Source: Advenella kashmirensis WT001 (GTDB lineage: Bacteria > Pseudomonadota > Gammaproteobacteria > Burkholderiales > Burkholderiaceae_B). Taken from it: 64,000 nt of DNA. Shown here one piece after another: positions 40,218-49,449 of the stretch (positions are counted from its first letter, which is position 1; each line of letters begins with the position of its first letter). The stretch spans positions 3,658,001 to 3,722,000 of the forward strand of contig NC_017964.1 in assembly GCF_000219915.2 (NCBI RefSeq), read 5' to 3'. Position numbers and translations under genes: made by a program. The notes under the pieces were generated by a model. It was not told the DNA's origin. It did no database searches and was given only the letters and a program-made list of their open reading frames with translations.

Positions 40218-40293
40218 AATTTAAATCAGTTGAGGTTAATTTGCGCGAGCGACTTCGCGATGTATTTCTTTGCTTTCCTCTGAATAGCAAAAA

Positions 40294-40702
40294 CTACTCG
40301 GCAGGCGTAAAGTCTATATTGAAAAACAAAAATGCTGTCGCTTTATTTTCCATCTCTTTCATCGTGCACGTTTCTTCTTTACACGTCGTAGTAAATATCT
40401 CTGCCGATGACACATGAACACTTGCAATGACTGTTTTTAAACCATCCGAGCGCTTAGCCAAATAATTTGCAAGAGCCTCCTTCTGTTTGGCCACGCTACC
40501 ATCATACGACTGGGAAGCGATAGTCACCAATCTTTATCATATTCGACTGATACTCGCGAAACGCAGCCGCAGCCGCAGCCGCAGCCGCAGCCGCAGCCGC
40601 AGAGCAGGTTAATTCACCTCATCCTACTTCAGCAGTAGAAATTTCACCTGTCATAACATTGCACTCTTGTATGCCGCCATTCCAATGCTCTTTTAGGCTA
40701 AT
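40294..40702 (-). pseudogene. Degenerate tandem copies of the 39750-40217 gene
   Basis: Two or more broken copies on the minus strand. The downstream part (40294-40530) reads DGSVAKQKEALANYLAKRSD and EIFTTTCKEETCTMKEMENK, matching AQQQKMIDAFAALSLPKDKT and KVYTTTCKNEKCTMYEM of the intact paralogue. Before it, in a shifted frame, ELTCS is followed by 13 Ala and then FREYQSNMIKI, corresponding to QLSCSKAQFDDYIKI but with an expanded alanine tract. Further upstream LKEHWNGGIQECNVMTGEIS resembles the LREYWND and LLTGEM parts, ending in a stop at 40619-40621. No start codon or signal sequence is left. Confidence 0.55.
40563..40602. repeat. Hexanucleotide microsatellite (GCAGCC), about 6.7 copies
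   Basis: Perfect GCAGCC units from 40563 to 40598 plus a partial GCAG. On the minus strand, in the frame of the degenerate paralogue, it encodes 13 consecutive alanines in place of the KAQ of the intact copy, so it arose by slippage inside the gene. Confidence 0.9.
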
Positions 40703-40845
40703 TGAGCCAAGACGGGCTTACTAGCAAGTCGACTTTTTTTGATTTAGTCTATTATTCCCGTAGTGCCCTGGCCGCGCCGCCGTTCTGCCCTGCGGCCAGA
40801 CGCGCCTCACCGGCCCTTGAAAATAGAGAAAAACTAAATAAAACA

Positions 40846-41328
40846 TCAAGAATCCGCGGAAGGATTCAGCTCTCGTAAACGCTTAGTCACAACTTCCCAG
40901 TCATCGTCTTTTATCGTACCATCGATCCAATCCTGAACGTGAGTCTGAAGATCTGCGCTAGGATACATTTTAAATTCGCGCTCCCAATCCTCTCGGTCCG
41001 GCAAAATATCGAATGCTGGCAAATGGTCATAATCAAAGTCAAATTTGAATTTACCGTCCTCCTGCACATTGACCACCATGGTGTACCAGGCATCTCCCTG
41101 ATTTATTTCGGCCATCGAGTTACGGAGTTTTTCTACTAAAAGATAATTTTGTCCACCGACTCCTGACGTACTAATTTCTTCTCCATCTAGAAAAAAAGTA
41201 ATTTTCCCCTCTATATAGCCATAAATTAATTTTACGATGCATACCCCGGATGTCCATATCCGATCAGGAGCTTTAGCAAAAATATTTTGAGCAATGGAAC
41301 GATGCAAATTATCCAAGTTTTCATTCAT
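40846..41328 (-). CDS. DUF600/YezG-type immunity protein
   Basis: About 160 residues, starting MNENLDNLHRSIAQNIFAKA at 41328. That ATG overlaps the true end of the VgrG reading frame (TGA 41325-41327), which selects it over the ATG 15 bases earlier. The central and C-terminal pattern (MVVNVQEDGKFKFDFDYDHL followed by PDREDWEREFKMYP) is that of the YezG/DUF600 family, cytoplasmic immunity proteins for polymorphic toxins. It is translationally coupled to VgrG, yet no separate toxin gene lies between them. It may protect against an effector carried elsewhere or lost here. The family call is from pattern memory. Confidence 0.65.
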   Translation of the reverse strand: MNENLDNLHRSIAQNIFAKAPDRIWTSGVCIVKLIYGYIEGKITFFLDGEEISTSGVGGQNYLLVEKLRNSMAEINQGDAWYTMVVNVQEDGKFKFDFDYDHLPAFDILPDREDWEREFKMYPSADLQTHVQDWIDGTIKDDDWEVVTKRLRELNPSADS

Positions 41329-43229
41329 GTAATTAATTTCCATTTGATATCAATATGCACCTTGGTACCTGACTTTATATGGATTTGCGGACTTTCTATG
41401 TGTATGGAATTCGGTTTGAGTACGATCTTTGAATCACCGCAGATGAACTGCATCTGCATACCAGCAATATGCGACTCAATTGTGCCCACAGATACCTGGT
41501 ATGCTAAACCAGTCGTCAGCGCTTTTGCCAGGCCAATTGTTTCGGCCTTAGCCAGTTTAACCGTCTCTGTCTAAATACCACCGATAAAGCTATGCTCATG
41601 CCTATCGACATTCTTTTTCCGATCTCTTCCCACCCAATGGGTTTCATCTCGCTCAACCTCAATATCCTGATTGCGCTCGGCATGAATCCATAACTGTTCT
41701 TGCCCAGCCTTGTCTTCAAAACGGATCGCATTGGCTGTCTGATAATTGCCATCAGGCGTGGAACGCGAATAAATCCCCATTTGGGTCTCGTTCTCCGGCA
41801 GCTTCCACGGCGGCATCATCGCCGCGTTATATACCCGGCCAGTGATAATCGGCGCATCGGGATCCCCGTTCAGGAAGTCAACAATCACTTCATCACCAAT
41901 CCTTGGCACCTGAATCGCGCCAAAGTTACCACTGGCCCAACTGCTCGAAACCCGGATCCAGCACGAACTGTTCTCGTCTTTCTTATCGTATCGGTCCCAA
42001 TGAAAGTGCACCTTGACCTGGCCATATTCATTGGTCCAGATCTCCTTGCCCTCAGGGCCCACCACTACAGCCGTCTGTGGTCCCAGGGTACGCGGCTTGC
42101 GCGTAATACGCGGCGGCCGGAATGGCAAGGTGGCGCATTGCACGGTCAGATCGAACACACAGCGGCGACCGTTTTGCGCCGCCTCCTCTGGCGAGCTTAC
42201 TGAATGGTAGTTGTTCTCTTTCAGATCATAGCGGGTGCCTAGCACTACATATTCGCGGTTTTCTTCTGTACGGGGGCAGCGAACCAGATTGAACAGCGAG
42301 GCGGTAGCCACGCCCCGCGCGGTGCTGCGCAGCGTCCGGGTATCACGAACGTGGTGCTGCTCTTGCATGCGCTGGCGTGCGTAGCGCTCACCCAGGGGAT
42401 CATCCCCGTAATTGCCCGGCCATTCATACACTTCCGCTTCATTGTGCGAGTGATCCAGCTTGATCTGCTGGCGTGCCGCCAGGTCTGCGCGGGGTGTGGT
42501 GAAGTTGTAATCGTTGGTGGTGTATTGCCCTGGCCTCAGGTCCTGAAACACCGCCACATGTGTCATATAGTCCTGCTGTGGCAGCGTCAGTTTGTCTTCG
42601 GTGAAATACGGCACATGTTCGTAGCCGTCTACCGGCTTGTGGCTCTGGATTTCGTCGCTCATGACCAGCGTGTGCTTTCCCTGCTCATGACGAAAGTAAT
42701 AATGAATGCCTTCGGCCTCCAGCAGCCTGCTCACAAACTGAAAATCAGTTTCGTCATATTGCACGCAATAGACACGTGGCGTGTAACTTTCCACCAGGTC
42801 GAATTCAAACGCATAACCATAGGGCGCCAGCACTTGCTTGATGGTCTCTGGCACAGACTGGTTCTGGTAGATGCGAAATTCTTTTTTGTGAGTCGCCAGC
42901 CAGAACCAGGGCACCACGCGCGCTTCGTACACAAAATAACGATCCGCCTCGCCTTCCTGGCCTACCAGTGCAAAGCTGGCGATCACACCATTAATGTGCC
43001 GGGGAGCTGCCGCCGTTTCGATGGTCAAAGTCAGGGATTTACCCAGCAACGCCCTCACATCCACCTGCATCGAGCGATGCAGCAGGCGTACGGTATAGTC
43101 TGAAAGAGTAGATAATCCGTCCGCGCCTTGCATGGCGTCAAACAGAAATTGGGCATTATCAGCCGCAATGGAGACCCTGATCAGCCGGTCAGGGTTGATT
43201 ATGTTCGATATATTTATATTCGCAGACAT
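41325..43229 (-). CDS. vgrG: Type VI secretion spike protein VgrG with an in-frame TAG
   Basis: VgrG/TssI: LSTLSDYTVRLLHRSMQVDV at the N-terminal gp27-like part, HYYFRHEQGKHTLVMSDEI, and the gp5-like OB fold GKEIWTNEYGQVKVHFHWDR and SSCWIRVSSSWASGNFGAIQ, PRIGDEVIVDFLNGDPDAPI. It ends RHEHSFIGGI at a TAG (41571-41573). The same frame continues for 81 more codons (TETVKLAKAETIGLAKALTT, VSVGTIESHIAGMQMQFICG, SIHIESPQIHIKSGTKVHID) to TGA 41325-41327. The usual VgrG needle text at this point is GIQTETV, so TAG replaces CAG. Protein length is 552 residues if it stops, 634 if read through. No other T6SS structural gene is in the window, so it is an orphan VgrG. Confidence 0.85.
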
Positions 43230-43472
43230 CTAGCGTGGCGGGCCTGCGTCGCACCCACCTCTTTTTATGTAGAAATGTTCTTATTTATTTAGAAACAGCC
43301 ACTTACAGCGAATTATAAATAACCCAGGCAGCCAGCGATATACATTTTTACAAACGCTTTCAAACTTGGGACCCAACGCATTTGCTTGCTCGCTGGCAGG
43401 CAATGTTGGCGTTATTACCATCAATGTGGTCAAATCCATACTCACTGACAAGCAACATCCAAAGACAAGACA

Positions 43473-44063
43473 ATGACTTCCTCTTCCAGGCTGGACCGGG
43501 CTTACAGCGCCTTTGATGCCGTCAACAGAACCGACCCCAATATTTTCAATTGGCAAGGGAAAGACTGGCCACGTGAGTTGTTCCTGGCCACGAAACTGAC
43601 CGAGTGGGTCCAAAAACTCGCCCCAAATGCGTCCGACCCCCTGCAACTGGCCGCGCGCTGCCAGCATATCGGTCGCTGGCAGATTCCCCGGCGTGAGTAT
43701 CCGGAAGGACGTATTGGTTACCTGACCTGGCGCAAGGCCCTGGCCCAGCACCATGCCGACATGGCAGCACGTATGCTAAGTGAATTAGCGTACGATGCTC
43801 CAACGATCGAGCGGGTAAAAGCGATTGTTCTCAAACGCGGCATCAAGCAGGATGCCGATGTACAGATCATGGAAAATGCCCTGTGCCTGGTCTTTCTGCA
43901 ATATCAGTTCGAAGCATTCCGGCTGGACAATGAAGAGAAAATCGTGAGCATTATTCAAAAGTCATTGCTCAAGATGGATGACGCAGGACGCCAGCAGGCA
44001 CTGACGCTGGATTACAGTCCTGCCGGGCTTGCGGTGATTAACGAGGCGTTGTCGGGGCTGTAG
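43473..44063 (+). CDS. DUF4202 domain-containing protein
   Basis: 196 residues, all-helical, with the DUF4202 signature: LDRAYSAFDAVNRTDPNIFN, AARCQHIGRWQIPRREYPEG and RIGYLTWRKALAQHHADMAA. The family is widespread, with conserved His residues in an HD-domain-like arrangement, but has no assigned activity. The gene runs toward the CoA-transferase gene, and their 3' ends overlap by 26 bases. The long minus-strand ORF across the same region is its shadow. Confidence 0.85.
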   Translation: MTSSSRLDRAYSAFDAVNRTDPNIFNWQGKDWPRELFLATKLTEWVQKLAPNASDPLQLAARCQHIGRWQIPRREYPEGRIGYLTWRKALAQHHADMAARMLSELAYDAPTIERVKAIVLKRGIKQDADVQIMENALCLVFLQYQFEAFRLDNEEKIVSIIQKSLLKMDDAGRQQALTLDYSPAGLAVINEALSGL

Positions 44064-45188
44064 TTAATGAGCTCAGCACCTCTTCATTGTGCTCGCCCAG
44101 TACAGGCGGCGGTATAACCTCGGTGCTTCTTTGCCCATCGAACGAAACCGGCGGACGCACAGTATGAAAGTCACCCATAGTCTTGTGTCTGGCAGAAACC
44201 AGGATTTGCAGATGCCGGGCCTGCGGGTCTTCCAGCGCCTCGCTGGTGTCGTACATGGGCGCATGCGGCACATCTTCAGACTCCAGGCGGCGGCACCACT
44301 CATCGCGTGAGTGCTTCGCGAAGATCCCCCCCAGAATCTGGATCAGTGCTTCCTGATTCTGGATACGTCCGTTACGGTCGGAAAAGCGCGGATCGTCAAA
44401 GAGCAAGGGTTGTTCAATCGCTCTTGCCAGACCTTGCCAGAATTTCTCGGGCGAGGACATATGCAGGGCGATCCACTTTTGGTCGGCGCATTTCAAGACA
44501 TAAGACTGGGATACGCTCGGGCGGCTGTAGGGCCCATGATTTCGCCCGCCGAATAATAATGCGTAAAAGCATCCAGGTTGAAATGGCTCATGGCCTCCAG
44601 CATGGACACCTCTACCTTGCGACCCACGCCCGTACTATTGCGCTCATGCAAGGCGCCTAGAATGCCGTATGCGGCGTAGAAACCAGTGATGGAATCGGCC
44701 AACGCCGGGCCAACAACACGTGGGTTCTCCGGGTTGATCAGCAGCCCCAGGAAGCCACTGGCTGCTTGCGCTACCGAATCATAGGCAGGCCGTCGTGCTG
44801 CCGGGCCGGTTGGTCCGAACCCACTGATTGAGCAGTAGATCAGCCCCGGGTTGATTTTACGCAGCCGCTCTTCACCTACATTTAGCCGTTCGGCCGCGCC
44901 CGGCCGAAAGTTCTGAATATATACATCTGCTGTACTAATCAGTTCATCGAAAGTGGCCAGGTCGGCGGCGTCCTTGGTATTGAGTGTGACACTGCGCTTG
45001 TTCCGGTTATACGTCTGAAAGTGCGGGCTGTACAGGCCGCCTTTAAAGGCGCGAAACGGATCGCCCGTACCCGGCTGCTCAATCTTGATCACATCCGCCC
45101 CCAGGTCTCCCAACAGCATGCCCGCTGCGGGACCCGTAATGAACGTACCTTGCTCCAGTACACGGATGCCATTAAGTACTTTAATCAT
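44038..45188 (-). CDS. CaiB/BaiF class III CoA-transferase (one frameshift)
   Basis: Type III CoA-transferase, transferring CoA between carboxylic acids through an aspartyl-CoA intermediate. N-terminus LNGIRVLEQGTFITGPAAGM then LLGDLGADVIKIEQPGTGDP is classical; the SISGFGPTGPAARRPAYDSV block follows. At the CCC run 44533-44535 one base is missing: with it, AGEIMGPYSRPSVSQSYVLK joins CADQKWIALHMSSPEKFW and runs to 44038. The corrected length is 383 residues, a little short but normal. It is the last gene of a minus-strand set with Bug receptor, alcohol-dehydrogenase-like enzyme and citryl-CoA-lyase-like protein, so it presumably activates the acid that the lyase then cleaves. Confidence 0.84.
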
Positions 45189-45209
45189 GATAAAACTCCA
45201 TCAGGGGGT

Positions 45210-46019
45210 CTAGGCGTGATCGGGCGTAAAGTTGTCGGGCAACTCACCGTCGTAGACGTAATTGCGTGTCGCCTGATACGACAAGGCAAAGCCGATGGGT
45301 TTTTGGAACTCCTCTGTCAGATGGCCGATAAGACCCGCCGTACGTGCAAGAATCGGCACGCCTCGCAAGGCAGTCATGGGGAAACCTACGCCCAGCAATA
45401 CGGCCGGAATGGCCGCAGATACATTGAGCATAAGGCTCTTGCCGACAACCTCTGGAATCACTTTTTCCACCGCATCAGCAATGTGCACATAAGTCATATC
45501 CGCCCCGGCGCGCTCGGCGACCGCAAACAGCGCGGTCACGCGCGGATCACGCGCTTTATGCAGGGGGTGCCCGTAACCGGGTATCGCGCGTCTGGCGGCA
45601 CAGTACTCGCCCACCACCTGCCTGGCTGCTTTGTCATAGTCTTGGCCATCGCCGGCACGTACACGAATCTCCTCAAGAAAAATGCCGCTGGTTTCGGAAG
45701 CTCCCAGAATGACCGAACCGCAACCCAGGATTCCTGCCGCGACCGCACCCTGCAAGGCATCGGGTGCGGCAGCCAGTGTCATACGACTGGCTTGCACGCT
45801 AGGGACCAGGCCGTGTTCCGCAATGGCCACCAATGTGGCATTTAATACCGCTGTTGCTGCCGGGGTAGGTGGTTGCCCTGTCACCAGCAAGTGAAAATAG
45901 TCTGTGAAAGACATATTGCCGATCAGTTCGACCGCAAGATCTTTGCCTCTAACGACAATGGTCTCGCTGTTAGATGTACAGATGGCTGAGTGAGGAATGG
46001 TTTCTTTACCGATTTTCAT
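45210..46019 (-). CDS. Citryl-CoA lyase-like protein (citrate synthase fold)
   Basis: About 269 residues, starting MKIGKETIPHSAICTSNSET; the open frame upstream to 46067 lacks homology. The blocks ETIVVRGKDLAVELIGNMSF, GASETSGIFLEEIRVRAGDG, AIPGYGHPLHKARDPRVTAL and LLGVGFPMTALRGVPILART match the small citrate-synthase-domain proteins annotated as citryl-CoA lyase. The catalytic His is in PGYGHP, and the domain is shorter than citrate synthase. Its position between a CoA-transferase and an alcohol dehydrogenase fits cleavage of a citryl-, citramalyl- or malyl-CoA-type ester to acetyl-CoA and an oxoacid. A second copy begins at the right edge (63543). Confidence 0.82.
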   Translation of the reverse strand: MKIGKETIPHSAICTSNSETIVVRGKDLAVELIGNMSFTDYFHLLVTGQPPTPAATAVLNATLVAIAEHGLVPSVQASRMTLAAAPDALQGAVAAGILGCGSVILGASETSGIFLEEIRVRAGDGQDYDKAARQVVGEYCAARRAIPGYGHPLHKARDPRVTALFAVAERAGADMTYVHIADAVEKVIPEVVGKSLMLNVSAAIPAVLLGVGFPMTALRGVPILARTAGLIGHLTEEFQKPIGFALSYQATRNYVYDGELPDNFTPDHA

Positions 46020-46148
46020 AACGTTCCAATGAGAAGCATCTACACGGTTACGCATGCAGGTACGCACCTATAACCGGATAAATGCATTGAATAAATTAGA
46101 GCTTGTTGAAAAAAATCATCGTGATCGAAGGCTCGAATACAGAGCGGC

Positions 46149-47213
46149 TTATGTAGGCCGCCGCCCTTCAAATGCAGCCTGAAGCAACGTGCGTATGCCA
46201 TGATGTTCTATAGGACGGGGGTTCCAATACGGTGTGGCAATTGCGATATCGGCCGCCCTGTCCAGATCACTCTCACGCATCCCGATGTCTTGCAATGCCA
46301 TTGGCGCGCCAAGCGACTGGGCCAGATCGTACAAGGCACGGGCAGCGGGAACCGTTTCCTGACCAAGGGCGCGGGCTATACGTTGCATGGCCTCTGGTGC
46401 AGCACTCGCGTTGTAGGCCATCGCATGCGGCAGGATAATGGAGTGGGTCTGGGCATGCGGCAGATCAAAGCTGCCGGCCACGGTATGGCAAAGCTTGTGA
46501 TGCAAAGCCATGCCCGCACCGGCAAGCACCATGCCACAAAGCCAGGCGCCGTACAGGCATGCAGACCGCGCGGCAAGCGAGTTGGCGTTCTGACCGAGTT
46601 GACGCAAACCGTTAGCCATGGCGCGTACGCCCTCTTCTGCCATTAGTGCCAGCACCGGATTTCCCTCTTGGGCATACAGTCCTTCTGCGGCATGTGCAAT
46701 GGCATTCATGCCGCTCACGACAGAAATATCAAAAGGCAACTTCAAAGTAAGCGATGGATCGTAGATGACGGTGCGTGGTAATGCGCGCGCATCTTTACCG
46801 GTTTTCTTTAAACCATCCTCGGTGATGCCATAAATGCTTGTCATCTCCGACCCCGAATAGGTGCTAGGCACTGCCAGTATGGGCAGGCCACTTTCAATAG
46901 CCAATGCCTTGGCCAGTCCTATGGTAGAACCGCCACCCAGTGCCACAATACAATCGGCCCTCTCCCTGCGCACGGCCTCCTGTGCATTGCGTATTGTGGC
47001 AACGGGCACATGCATGACTGCCTGGTCATAGATACCGACGCCGCGCTCGGCAAGCGCATCCACAGCCTGCTGCGCCAGCGCACGCTGACGCGGAGTGCAG
47101 AGCACCAGTACTTTGCGAACACCAAGCAGACCGGCCTCATCTTTCAGCGTGCTCCAGGCATCCGTACCAAATACCACTCGTACCGGATGTGCGGTATATA
47201 TGAACGTTTGCAT
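46149..47213 (-). CDS. Iron-containing alcohol dehydrogenase, maleylacetate reductase-like
   Basis: 354 residues. The start at 47213 gives MQTFIYTAHPVRVVFG, matching the N-terminus of maleylacetate reductases (TcbF/ClcE type). Further blocks are ADCIVALGGGSTIGLAKALA (NAD(P) binding), LAVPSTYSGSEMTSIYGITE, SGMNAIAHAAEGLYA and ALHHKLCHTVAGSFDLPHAQ with the metal His residues. The enzyme would reduce maleylacetate to 3-oxoadipate or reduce a related oxoacid. No ring-cleavage dioxygenase is linked, so the substrate may be another dicarboxylate. It overlaps nothing and follows the Bug receptor gene by 4 bases. Confidence 0.85.
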   Translation of the reverse strand: MQTFIYTAHPVRVVFGTDAWSTLKDEAGLLGVRKVLVLCTPRQRALAQQAVDALAERGVGIYDQAVMHVPVATIRNAQEAVRRERADCIVALGGGSTIGLAKALAIESGLPILAVPSTYSGSEMTSIYGITEDGLKKTGKDARALPRTVIYDPSLTLKLPFDISVVSGMNAIAHAAEGLYAQEGNPVLALMAEEGVRAMANGLRQLGQNANSLAARSACLYGAWLCGMVLAGAGMALHHKLCHTVAGSFDLPHAQTHSIILPHAMAYNASAAPEAMQRIARALGQETVPAARALYDLAQSLGAPMALQDIGMRESDLDRAADIAIATPYWNPRPIEHHGIRTLLQAAFEGRRPT

Positions 47214-47217
47214 CACT

Positions 47218-48222
47218 TCAGTTGACCTTTGCACCGGATTTTTTCACCAGGTCAGCCCACTTGTCTATTTCAGCCGCTTCAAACCTGGCCAGATCCCGGG
47301 TTGACTCTCCGCCTGGCTCAACGCCCTGTGTCTTGAGCTTTGCCGCCAGATCGGGATCAGCCAGCGCTACGTCAGCGGCCTTTTTCAGCTTGGCCATGAC
47401 CGGCGCTGGCGTACCTGCCGGAGCGTACATCATGAACCACGCTACCAGATCGAACTCGCTTTTGGTCTGCTCTGCAATACTGGCTACATCAGGGGCTGCG
47501 CTACTGCGTTGGCTGCTGGACACGCCGATAGCGCGCAGCTTGCCTGCCTTCACATGTGACAATACCGCGGCGGGATGGTAGAACATGAACTGCACTTGCC
47601 CGGACATCACATCCTGCAAAGCCATGCTCCCTTCCTTGTAGGGTACGTGCAGCATCGTGCCGCTCAACCGGTCTTTCAGCAGTTCGCCGGCAAGATGCCC
47701 CGACGTGCCACTGCCCGCAGAAGAAAACGTCACTCCGGGCGGCGTTGCCGCTGCCTTTCCCAGATCTTCGACCGAGTGATACGGAGATTTGCCACCCACC
47801 ACCAGAATGGTAGGGGTTTGTCCAACAAAAGCGATGGGCTCGAAATCTTTCTCGGGATCGTAGCCACGCTTTGAGTACAGTTCTTTGTTAATCGCATGTG
47901 TGCCGACCGTACCCATGACGATCGTATAGCCATCGGGCGCGCTTCGGCTCACCTGCGCGGTCCCGATCGTTCCGCCCGCACCGGCCTTGTTCTCGATAAT
48001 GATCGACTGCCCCAGTGCTTTGGACATTCTGTCGGAAACCAGCCTGGCAATCGTGTCGGTCGTTGTGCCCGGGCCAAATGGCACGACCATGCGTACCGCT
48101 TTGGAGGGATATTCCTCGGACTGGGCCGTGCCCGCCACACATAACAATGGCACACAAACCAGTGTGGCAAGCAGGCGTCGCGCTGCGCGACTATCTCGCG
48201 CATTTTTAAGAGCATTTATCAT
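47218..48222 (-). CDS. Bug-family tripartite tricarboxylate transporter receptor
   Basis: 334 residues, intact. A signal peptide (ATLVCVPLLCVAGTAQS) precedes YPSKAVRMVVPFGPGTTTDT and QSIIIENKAGAGGTIGTAQV, the standard Bug blocks, and PGVTFSSAGSGTSGHLAGEL follows. It is the first gene of the dehydrogenase, citryl-CoA-lyase-like and CoA-transferase set, divergent from a LysR regulator, and is the likely periplasmic receptor for the carboxylate they process. TctAB partners are not nearby. Confidence 0.9.
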   Translation of the reverse strand: MINALKNARDSRAARRLLATLVCVPLLCVAGTAQSEEYPSKAVRMVVPFGPGTTTDTIARLVSDRMSKALGQSIIIENKAGAGGTIGTAQVSRSAPDGYTIVMGTVGTHAINKELYSKRGYDPEKDFEPIAFVGQTPTILVVGGKSPYHSVEDLGKAAATPPGVTFSSAGSGTSGHLAGELLKDRLSGTMLHVPYKEGSMALQDVMSGQVQFMFYHPAAVLSHVKAGKLRAIGVSSSQRSSAAPDVASIAEQTKSEFDLVAWFMMYAPAGTPAPVMAKLKKAADVALADPDLAAKLKTQGVEPGGESTRDLARFEAAEIDKWADLVKKSGAKVN

Positions 48223-48346
48223 TGTCTCGTCCTGTGTAGTGCTTTTCGCACTGTATTGATTATTGGTATATGACTTATTGCACGATCAAGTCTAGCTGAC
48301 CTGATGAAAAGATAGAAATGATTGTTTTCGTCTGATATGATCGATG

Positions 48347-48356
48347 CTATCGATAG
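48347..48356. promoter_or_regulatory. Perfect palindrome in the LysR/Bug divergent promoter
   Basis: CTATCGATAG, a perfect 10-base palindrome, lies 11 bases before the LysR start codon, within a wider dyad-rich stretch (ATCGATGCTATCGAT). It is a candidate autoregulatory site of the LysR protein, suggested by position alone. Confidence 0.3.
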
Positions 48357-48367
48357 ATAGAATACCT

Positions 48368-49279
48368 ATGGAACTCAGACACTTACGATATTTCATCGCC
48401 CTGGCAAGCTCGCTGAACTTCACGCGTGCGGCTGAACGCGTCCATGTGACCCAGTCCACGCTGTCGCACCAGATTCGCCAGTTGGAGGAAGAAATTGGCC
48501 AGCATTTGTTCGATCGCAGTAGCAAGCGGGTGGTGCTGACCGAAGCTGGTGAATCGTTCCTGATCTACGCTGCCCGCGCCCTGACTGTCATTGATCAGGG
48601 CCTGAGTGAATTAAAGCAAACGGTCGCCCCCATGACCGGTACGGTGCGTATAGGCACAACACATACGTTCAACCTGGGGTTCCTGCCAGACTGCATTGCC
48701 CTGTTTCTGAAGCACAATCCGACGGTCAAGATCGTCATTGAGGAATTATCAGGGGACGCCATCACGGATGGCCTGAAGGCAGAGCAACTGGATGTCGGCA
48801 TCGGCTATCGCCCCGAACAGCAACAGGAGATACGCTTTGAACCACTGTTTAATGAAGAGCTGGCCCTGATCGTGGCCACGACGCATCCGCTGGCCAAGCG
48901 CAAACGCTTGCGTATTGCCGAGCTGCATCGAGAGTCACTGGTTTTATTACCATCAAGCTTTTCAACGCGCCGCCTGCTTGATGAGTGTTTCAACGCCGCT
49001 GGCGCCCAACCCAATATTGTTGCCGAAATGAATACGATCCCGGCCATGCTGGGCCTGGTGATGCGTGACAACGTCGGCTTTATCGCCGCGCCTAGCGCTG
49101 TGGCGGAACATAATAAGCCCCTGCGCGTCATTCCGCTTGAGGGGCCGACACCAATCCGTACCCATGGACTGCTGTTTATGGACAGGCACGTTCAAACGCC
49201 AGCCAGCATGGCCCTGATCTCCCTGATCCGCAAGCAGACCAAGGCCAAAGCCAGCGAACTGGGGGCCACGCCCGCGTAG
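48368..49279 (+). CDS. LysR-family transcriptional regulator, CynR/CbbR-like
   Basis: 303 residues, starting MELRHLRYFIALASSLNFTR then AAERVHVTQSTLSHQIRQLE, a textbook LysR N-terminus; ATG 48368 is preferred over the in-frame ATG at 48344 on homology grounds. The effector domain begins near residue 90 (GTVRIGTTHTFNLGFLPDCI). It is divergent from the Bug-headed set at 44.0-48.2 kb and is its likely regulator. Confidence 0.87.
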   Translation: MELRHLRYFIALASSLNFTRAAERVHVTQSTLSHQIRQLEEEIGQHLFDRSSKRVVLTEAGESFLIYAARALTVIDQGLSELKQTVAPMTGTVRIGTTHTFNLGFLPDCIALFLKHNPTVKIVIEELSGDAITDGLKAEQLDVGIGYRPEQQQEIRFEPLFNEELALIVATTHPLAKRKRLRIAELHRESLVLLPSSFSTRRLLDECFNAAGAQPNIVAEMNTIPAMLGLVMRDNVGFIAAPSAVAEHNKPLRVIPLEGPTPIRTHGLLFMDRHVQTPASMALISLIRKQTKAKASELGATPA

Positions 49280-49449
49280 CAGCTGTGGGGCTTTAGCGCT
49301 CAATGTCAGACATTCGGTCTATCGCCACTGGCATGCAAAGCGGCGATGAAAAAGACGCAAGCGAAGTGCTTGATCGCCTTGAGGCTAAGTACAGGAATCA
49401 ATCAAGCCTCTGATCTTCAAATGCAGAACGTCCGTTTCTCGCCGGCAAC

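Noticed and set aside
40563..40602. CRISPR or phase-variation array
   Set aside because: It is a perfect six-base microsatellite without spacers inside a decayed gene; a multiple-of-three unit does not switch the reading frame.
41571..41573. Pyrrolysine or selenocysteine reading of the VgrG stop
   Set aside because: The codon is TAG in a betaproteobacterial context with no pyl genes seen, and the expected residue is Gln; mutation or base-call error is far simpler.
43281..43754. Minus-strand ORF of 157 codons opposite the DUF4202 gene
   Set aside because: It lies antisense to a well-conserved DUF4202 coding frame, has no ribosome-binding site and reads as low-quality composition; it is a shadow.
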